A stretch of DNA of 26,413 bases, taken from an uncultured Ruminococcus sp. GTDB taxonomy: Bacteria; Bacillota_A; Clostridia; Oscillospirales; Ruminococcaceae. A model generated the notes under the pieces. It was not told the origin of the DNA and did no database searches. It saw nothing but the letters and a program-made list of their open reading frames with translations. This document shows positions 21,543-26,413 of this stretch, piece by piece; position 1 is the stretch's first letter, and the number at the start of each line of letters is the position of its first letter. Both the position numbers and the translations under genes were made by a program. The stretch lies in NCBI GenBank assembly GCA_937880065.1, contig CALFMA010000155.1, positions 1 to 26,413 of the forward strand, read 5' to 3'.

Positions 21543-24065
21543 ATGGAAAATAATCTATTGAGAACCACATATTATTCAAAAGAAAAGTACCTTATGGCTT
21601 TCCTTTTGGGATTTATTGTCTTTTTAGTGTCGGTACTGCCGATTATGCTTTCTGAAAACGGCTATTTCATCTATTACGGCGACTATAACGCACAGCAGAT
21701 ACCTTTTTATAACCTTGCCAATGATGCTGTGAGAAGCGGTCAGTTTGGCTGGGATTGGTTTACGGATTTAGGCTCTGACTTTGTAACGTCCTATTCCTAC
21801 TACCTCATTTCAAGCCCGTTTTTCTGGCTTACCGCCATTCTTCCCCGTGGACTTGTTACTCTTTCAATGCCCGTTATACTGGCATTAAAACACGGTGTGG
21901 CATCTCTTACCGCCTATATTTATCTGCGGCGGTTTGTACGCTCAAAGGAGGCATCTCTCACAGGTGCTATGCTCTATGCCTTTTCGGGATTTCAGGTGTA
22001 CAACATCTTCTTCAACAGCTTTCAGGATATAACCGCATTTTTCCCTCTTATGCTCATTGCTATGGAGGAAAATATCTGCAATCGCCGCCGTGGCTGGTTT
22101 GCCCTTATTGTGGCATTTATGGCGGCTCTCAACTACTATTTCTTTGCAGGTCAGGCTGTATTCCTTGTTCTTTACTTCTTTATGCGTATGCCCTGCAAGG
22201 ATTTCCCTGTCACTTTCAAAAGATTTCTTGGACTTTTTGCGGAAGCGGTGCTTGGTACAGCTATTGCAGGTGTAATTCTCCTGCCCTCGTTAATTACAAT
22301 TCTGGACAACTACCGTGTAAGTCAGCATCTTTACGGTGAAAGAAACATAGTTTACAATGTAGGCTCACGAATTTTCCGCATTGTTCAGAGCTGTTTCCTG
22401 CTTCCCGATGTTCCTGCAAGACCTAATCTTTTCAAGAGCGACGGTGCAAAATGGTCGTCTATGGCTGTATATCTGCCGCTTTTCTCAATGCTTGGCGTTA
22501 TTACATTTATGCGGACTCATAAAAAGCATTGGGCGGTGAAGCTGTCGTGGATTTGCATTATATGTGCGTTTATCCCAATTCTCAACAGTATGTTCTATGC
22601 CTTTAATGCCGCATATTATGCCCGCTGGTACTATATGCCGATTCTCATTTTTGCCCTTATGACAGCACGTACCCTTGATGAGGAGGGGGCAGATTTCAAG
22701 CCTGCCATTTATATAACAATGGGAGTAATGCTGTTTTTCGGACTTGTTTCATTTATCCCCGAAGAAAAAGACGGTAAGCTCAGCTGGTTTACGCTTCCCT
22801 ATGATTTCGCCTATTTCTGGCTGACTTTTGCAATTTCAGCTGTTATGCTTATCCTTGCGGTTTATATAATTTATCAGAAGAACAAGGGGTATCACTACGG
22901 CGGACTTATGGTCTATGCAACAGCATTTGCAAGCGTAGTTTGTATTCTCTCAACAGTTATTTACGGTGCAGTTACTCCGAATGTAGCGGAGGAATATGTC
23001 GCTCAGGCGGTTAAGGGCGGTGACAGCGTTTATGAGGAGGTTTCCGAGGATAATTTCTTCCGAATAGATATATCCGACGGCTGCGACAATTACCCTATGA
23101 TATGGGGGCTTCCTAATATGAGAGCATTTCAGACAGTTGTAAGTCCCTCTATAATGGAATTTTACAACTCAATCGGAATAAAGCGTGACGTTGCATCAAG
23201 AGTTGATGTGACACATTATACCCTCCGTGGACTATTTTCTGTGAAGTATTATTACCGTGAAAAGGACGGTATTTACAGCTATGAGGAAATTGAAGCAGGG
23301 GAGAGCCTTGATAAGGATGTTGACGTATCGGGTGCGGACGGTCTGATTGGCACTCACGTGGATATACGTAAATATCTTCCCCAATTTGAATATGTAGGGG
23401 AGAACGAGGAATTTGAGATTTACGAAAATAAACTCTATATTCCTATGGGATTCGGCTATGATACATTTGTAAGCGAAAAAATGCTTGAAAGCAAAAATAA
23501 GTCGATACGTGAAAGACTCCTGCTCAGTGCAATTGTTCTCAATGATGAGCAGATTGCGAAATATGGGGATATTCTTGAAGAAGCGTCATCAAAGGTTTAT
23601 AATCTGACACAGAATGATTATGAACTTGCCTGCCTTGAAAAACAGCAGAATTGTTCAGATTCCTTTACATGGGATTCCTATGGATTTCAGTCGGAAATTA
23701 CCCTTGAAAAGCCTGAACTTGTATTTTTCAGCGTACCTTATAATAAGGGCTGGACGGCAAAAGTCAACGGCAAGCCTGTTGATGTGGAGCGTGTTTCCTA
23801 TGGATTTATGGCAGTTAAAGCTGATGAGGGCGAAAATGTTATAACATTCAGCTATCGCACTCCGGGACTTTATGAGGGAGCAGTAATTTCAATTGTTTCC
23901 GCTGTGCTGCTTGCAATCTTTGTGCTGATATGCAGAAAGGGCGATAAAAAGCAGAAATTCCGCAGAATTTCCCACTACTACGATTACAATACCTGTCAGC
24001 GATTGACAGCAGAGGAGATATACACAAGAAATTGTTCAAAGAATAAATTTTCCGAGGAGGATTAA
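21543..24065 (+). CDS. yfhO: YfhO family membrane protein
   Basis: This 840-residue protein matches the YfhO family: multiple membrane helices, the N-terminal motif GYFIYYGDYNAQQIPFYN after the first helix, and a GWDWFTDLGSDF loop. It then has about ten to twelve helices to residue ~480, an extracytoplasmic domain of some 300 residues with FFSVPYNKGWTAKVNGKPVD, and a final helix near 783-805. Members have a GT-C glycosyltransferase-like architecture. In Bacillus and Listeria they take part in glycosylating wall or lipoteichoic acids using a lipid-linked sugar; the acceptor here is unknown. AGGAGAAG precedes the ATG. It ends 2 bp before the NUDIX gene, forming an operon. Confidence 0.9.
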   Translation: MENNLLRTTYYSKEKYLMAFLLGFIVFLVSVLPIMLSENGYFIYYGDYNAQQIPFYNLANDAVRSGQFGWDWFTDLGSDFVTSYSYYLISSPFFWLTAILPRGLVTLSMPVILALKHGVASLTAYIYLRRFVRSKEASLTGAMLYAFSGFQVYNIFFNSFQDITAFFPLMLIAMEENICNRRRGWFALIVAFMAALNYYFFAGQAVFLVLYFFMRMPCKDFPVTFKRFLGLFAEAVLGTAIAGVILLPSLITILDNYRVSQHLYGERNIVYNVGSRIFRIVQSCFLLPDVPARPNLFKSDGAKWSSMAVYLPLFSMLGVITFMRTHKKHWAVKLSWICIICAFIPILNSMFYAFNAAYYARWYYMPILIFALMTARTLDEEGADFKPAIYITMGVMLFFGLVSFIPEEKDGKLSWFTLPYDFAYFWLTFAISAVMLILAVYIIYQKNKGYHYGGLMVYATAFASVVCILSTVIYGAVTPNVAEEYVAQAVKGGDSVYEEVSEDNFFRIDISDGCDNYPMIWGLPNMRAFQTVVSPSIMEFYNSIGIKRDVASRVDVTHYTLRGLFSVKYYYREKDGIYSYEEIEAGESLDKDVDVSGADGLIGTHVDIRKYLPQFEYVGENEEFEIYENKLYIPMGFGYDTFVSEKMLESKNKSIRERLLLSAIVLNDEQIAKYGDILEEASSKVYNLTQNDYELACLEKQQNCSDSFTWDSYGFQSEITLEKPELVFFSVPYNKGWTAKVNGKPVDVERVSYGFMAVKADEGENVITFSYRTPGLYEGAVISIVSAVLLAIFVLICRKGDKKQKFRRISHYYDYNTCQRLTAEEIYTRNCSKNKFSEED

Positions 24066-24067
24066 TA

Positions 24068-24607
24068 ATGCATCTTGAAGAAAAAACATTGAAAAGCGAA
24101 ACTGTCTATGAGGGATTGATTTTTAACATAACTCACGATACGGTGCTTCTTGAAAATGAAAAAACGGCATTTCGTGATGTTCTGTGGCATCATGGGGGAG
24201 TGTGCGTAATTCCTGTGACCGATGACAATGAAATTTATCTTGTAAAACAGTTCCGCTATCCATTTTCAGCGGCATTGCTGGAAGTTCCCGCAGGCAAGCT
24301 TGAAAAGGGGGAATCCCACGAAGTATGCGGCAGACGTGAGCTTTTAGAGGAAACGGGATTTACTTGTGAGGAGTTTATTTACCTTGGCGAAATGCTCCCC
24401 ACACCTGCCTATAATTCGGAAATAACTCATATGTATCTTGCTAAGGGATTGAAATTCACAAAGCAGAATCTTGATGAGGATGAGTTTCTTGATGTGGAGA
24501 AAATGCCCCTTTCCGAGGCGGTGGAACTTGTTATGAATGGCAAAATCCGTGACGGAAAAACCCAGATTGCCATTCTCAAAGCACAATATCTTTTGAGTAA
24601 TTCGTAA
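24068..24607 (+). CDS. nudF: NUDIX hydrolase, ADP-ribose pyrophosphatase-like
   Basis: This 179-residue cytoplasmic enzyme carries a perfect Nudix box from residue 76 (GKLEKGESHEVCGRRELLEE and then TGF), fitting G-x5-E-x7-REUxEExGU. The upstream VYEGLIFNITHDTVLLEN and the downstream GEMLPTPAYNSEITHMYLA are typical of ADP-ribose pyrophosphatases, which split ADP-ribose into AMP and ribose-5-phosphate with Mg. It starts behind GGAGG two bases after the yfhO stop, so it is co-transcribed; the functional link to YfhO is not obvious. The symbol follows the closest well-known family and is provisional. Confidence 0.9.
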   Translation: MHLEEKTLKSETVYEGLIFNITHDTVLLENEKTAFRDVLWHHGGVCVIPVTDDNEIYLVKQFRYPFSAALLEVPAGKLEKGESHEVCGRRELLEETGFTCEEFIYLGEMLPTPAYNSEITHMYLAKGLKFTKQNLDEDEFLDVEKMPLSEAVELVMNGKIRDGKTQIAILKAQYLLSNS

Positions 24608-24619
24608 TATAGACAGCGA

Positions 24620-24655
24620 GGACGGTGGAAAAGAATCCACCGTCCTTATTTAATT
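24620..24655 (+). terminator. GGACGG-stem terminator after NUDIX gene
   Basis: A perfect 10-bp stem, GGACGGTGGA with TCCACCGTCC, has a 6-nt loop and is followed by TTATTTAATT. On the minus strand the same stem ends the composite repeat behind the PP2C gene, so it can serve both converging genes. Confidence 0.85.
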
Positions 24656-24716
24656 CTTAATAATCTACCGTTCCAAAAGCTAAAGGCTAATAGCTTTTTA
24701 AAAAATTACGCATTAA
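24656..24716 (-). repeat. Composite intergenic repeat, copy D (short)
   Basis: On the minus strand it reads TTAATGCGTAATT, AAAGCTA, TTAGCCT, TTAGCTT, then GGAACGGTAGATTATTAAG. It has fewer heptameric units than copies A to C. The last codons and stop of the PP2C gene (AAT GCG TAA) lie within it. Confidence 0.78.
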
Positions 24717-25455
24717 GTATAACCGCTGCCGCTGAAATATTATCATTGCAGCCGTTTTGAAGTGCCATTTCCACAAGGATTTCCAGCCGCCTAAGTAATC
24801 CCTTGGGGTAATCCATAACCTCCTGAATATCAATGGAAGACAGGGAATCGGATAAACCGTCGGAGCAGATAAGGAGTACATCGCCATATTCCAATCCGCC
24901 CTCGATTTCCTCAATGTCAACTCTTGGAGTATCTTTGATATTGCCAAGAGCAGGGAAAATTATATTCCTGTGAACGTGAGTTTTCAGTTCCTCCTGTGTA
25001 ATCGTTCCCTCCTCGTAAAGGAGCTGCACAAGGGACTGGTCACGGGAAAGCTGTGTGAGAACTCCCTCACGGAAGCGATAAAGCCGTGAATCTCCTACAT
25101 TAAAGGCGAAAATACGCTGATTTTCGTCAACGGCAATACCGCAGAGAGTAGTCTGCATATTACGGCTTTCCTCGTCATTTCTGCTGTATTCCGCAAGTTT
25201 TTCGTGAATTTCCATAATTTCACCGTGAAGCTGTGATTTGCGGAAATCCGCAATGTCACGCAATCCCTCAAGGCACATTACAGAAGCAAGTTCCCCTGCA
25301 TTTTCTCCCGATACACCGTCGGAAACAGCCATAATAAATGGCGGTTTTAAATTCTGTTCAACCATACCTGCCGTCATAACGTGCCTGCCGATAAGCAGAG
25401 CGTCCTCGTTATGGGGCATAATTCCTTTTTCAGTAATTCCGCAGCAGTAGTACAT
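24706..25455 (-). CDS. PP2C family serine/threonine protein phosphatase
   Basis: This 249-residue metal-dependent phosphatase has the family motifs in order: GIMPHNED (residues 11-18), AVSDGVSGENAG with Asp46-Gly47, GDSRLYR (121-127), ICSDGLSD with Asp199-Gly200, and CNDNIS (236-241). These supply the acidic ligands of the binuclear Mn/Mg centre. Bacterial members (PrpC/Stp) reverse Ser/Thr phosphorylation of envelope and translation proteins, but no partner kinase lies nearby here. AGAGG precedes the ATG, and TatD lies 33 bp upstream on the same strand. Its stop and last two codons (Asn-Ala) fall inside the intergenic repeat. Confidence 0.92.
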   Translation of the reverse strand: MYYCCGITEKGIMPHNEDALLIGRHVMTAGMVEQNLKPPFIMAVSDGVSGENAGELASVMCLEGLRDIADFRKSQLHGEIMEIHEKLAEYSRNDEESRNMQTTLCGIAVDENQRIFAFNVGDSRLYRFREGVLTQLSRDQSLVQLLYEEGTITQEELKTHVHRNIIFPALGNIKDTPRVDIEEIEGGLEYGDVLLICSDGLSDSLSSIDIQEVMDYPKGLLRRLEILVEMALQNGCNDNISAAAVILNA

Positions 25456-25488
25456 TTTTAACCTCTTTGCCGATACGGTTGAACCGCA

Positions 25489-26253
25489 TCATATTCCGTA
25501 AAATCTTTTTCCGTTTTCGCAGGTAATGTCAATGATTTCTTGTGTGTCAATTCCCTTGATTTCAGCCGCTGCCGCCGCAGTATAGGCAATCATTGAACTG
25601 TCGCAGCGTTTTCCTCTGAATGGAACGGGAGCCATATAGGGGCAATCCGTTTCAAGAAGAAGCTTGTCAAGGGGAACTTCTTCAAGGGCTTTCAATGCCT
25701 TTTTCGCATTTTTAAAGGTGAGAACTCCCGTAAAGCCAATGTACATTCCAAGCTTTATGATTTCCTTTGCCGTTTCAGCAGAGCCGCTGAAACAATGTAC
25801 AACGCCCCTTGGACGGTGTTTTTTCAGCATATTAAGAGTATCCTCACAGGCATCACGGCTGTGGACGATAACAGGCAAATCAAGCTCCTTAGCGAGAATA
25901 AGCTGTTCCTCAAAGAGTTTAAGCTGTTTTTCACGGCTGTAACCGTCATAGTGATAGTCAAGCCCGATTTCGCCTATTGCCTTGATTTTCGGGGAACTCA
26001 AAGCTATTTCACGAACAATGTCAAGGTAATTTTCGGGGTTTTCATCAACGCTTTCGGGGTGAACTCCCGATGCGGCATAAATGTAGCCGTATTTTTGAGC
26101 AATTGCCGCATTTTCCGCTGTATCCTCCACCGATGAGGAAGCAAGCATAATATATTTTACGCCCATTTCGGGGAGCTTGTCAAGAAGCTCAAATCTGTCC
26201 TCATCAAAGGCACGGTCAGCATAATGAGCGTGGGTATCGAAAATATTATTCAT
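25489..26253 (-). CDS. tatD: TatD family metal-dependent hydrolase (DNase)
   Basis: The start is set at 26253 because MNNIFDTHAHY places the HxH motif (His8, His10) at the usual N-terminal position and the ATG overlaps the upstream gene's stop (ATGAATAA). An in-frame ATG at 26280 lies inside that gene, so up to nine more residues are possible. The 254-residue TIM-barrel protein has GEIGLDYHYDG, IVHSRDA, VHCFSGS and LLLETDCPYMAP, the complete ligand set of TatD. TatD proteins are Mg-dependent 3' to 5' DNases with roles in DNA repair and quality control. Confidence 0.93.
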   Translation of the reverse strand: MNNIFDTHAHYADRAFDEDRFELLDKLPEMGVKYIMLASSSVEDTAENAAIAQKYGYIYAASGVHPESVDENPENYLDIVREIALSSPKIKAIGEIGLDYHYDGYSREKQLKLFEEQLILAKELDLPVIVHSRDACEDTLNMLKKHRPRGVVHCFSGSAETAKEIIKLGMYIGFTGVLTFKNAKKALKALEEVPLDKLLLETDCPYMAPVPFRGKRCDSSMIAYTAAAAAEIKGIDTQEIIDITCENGKRFYGI

Positions 26254-26413
26254 CTTTATTGGAATCTCCGCTTTCGTCATAGCTGAAGTATCTTTCCCTC
26301 AAATCAGCAAAGAAGCCTTCATCTGGGATGAAGTCCTCATATGCGTCTTCACCGTTGATAATGAGGAATGAACCGATTGTAATACCTCTTTCAAGCATAC
26401 CCTTAATGGCAAC
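26246..26413 (-). CDS. Partial hypothetical protein (C-terminal part)
   Basis: A reverse-strand frame enters from the window edge and ends at TAA 26246-26248, giving the last 55 residues: KGMLERGITIGSFLIINGED and then a Phe/Glu/Asp-rich tail ending SGDSNKDE. It overlaps the TatD start by 8 bp, so both genes are probably in one operon with coupled translation. The tail does not resemble methionyl-tRNA synthetase, the gene often found next to tatD. I do not recognise the family. Confidence 0.7.
   Translation of the reverse strand, partial: VAIKGMLERGITIGSFLIINGEDAYEDFIPDEGFFADLRERYFSYDESGDSNKDE

Noticed and set aside
1..26413. tRNA, rRNA, phage or antibiotic-resistance islands
   Set aside because: No cloverleaf with a TTCRA arm, rRNA-like sequence or phage structural gene was noticed; uppP is a housekeeping enzyme even though extra copies confer bacitracin resistance.

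Overview
The window looks like a chromosomal segment of an anaerobic Gram-positive gut or rumen bacterium, most likely Ruminococcus or a close relative in the Oscillospiraceae. The main evidence is a secreted protein with a Ruminococcus-type dockerin module. Supporting evidence is the low-to-mid G+C content, strong AAGGAGG-type ribosome binding sites, TTGACA-N17-TATAAT promoters, a rubredoxin-rubrerythrin fusion, and TTG starts in several genes. No rRNA, tRNA, CRISPR array, phage module or full-length insertion sequence was seen.

Layout. (1) 1-880: an AT-rich partial reverse-strand gene, then a mosaic junction into the last ~95 codons of a glycogen phosphorylase gene and its terminator. (2) 886-4461: a YtrA-type GntR regulator with a palindromic operator, an ABC ATPase and a large permease. 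(3) 4466-6967: a 158-bp MITE-like element, two small membrane proteins, a CadC-like ArsR metal sensor and an amidohydrolase. (4) 6964-10353: a NatA/NatB-type ABC exporter, then a DUF2975 membrane protein with its small XRE regulator. (5) 10354-13843: convergent terminators and repeats, then a 1056-residue secreted dockerin protein with two carbohydrate-binding beta-helix halves. (6) 14115-18048: an AraC regulator; a reverse-strand operon of an NrdD-tail-like small protein and a double-rubredoxin rubrerythrin; a divergent Crp/Fnr regulator; and undecaprenyl-diphosphatase. (7) 18049-21280: repeats, then an ECF-type sigma factor translationally coupled to a membrane-anchored protein with four extracellular calcium-loop repeats, a likely anti-sigma sensor pair. 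(8) 21295-24655: a second, inverted copy of the MITE-like element, a YfhO family membrane protein and a NUDIX hydrolase. (9) 24656-26413: reverse-strand PP2C phosphatase, TatD DNase and the tail of an unidentified gene.

Two repeat systems cut across the window. One is the MITE-like pair (158 bp each, 151 identical positions when aligned in inverted orientation), each copy sitting just after a terminator. The other is a composite intergenic repeat that begins with TAATGCGTAATT at or near gene stop codons, continues with heptameric TTAGCNN units, and ends in a GGACGG-stem terminator, sometimes followed by a REP-like palindrome. In three genes this repeat overlaps or supplies the stop codon. The candidates I consider most worth following up are the sigma/sensor pair, the composite repeat and the dockerin protein. 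All function calls come from reading motifs; no database search was run.
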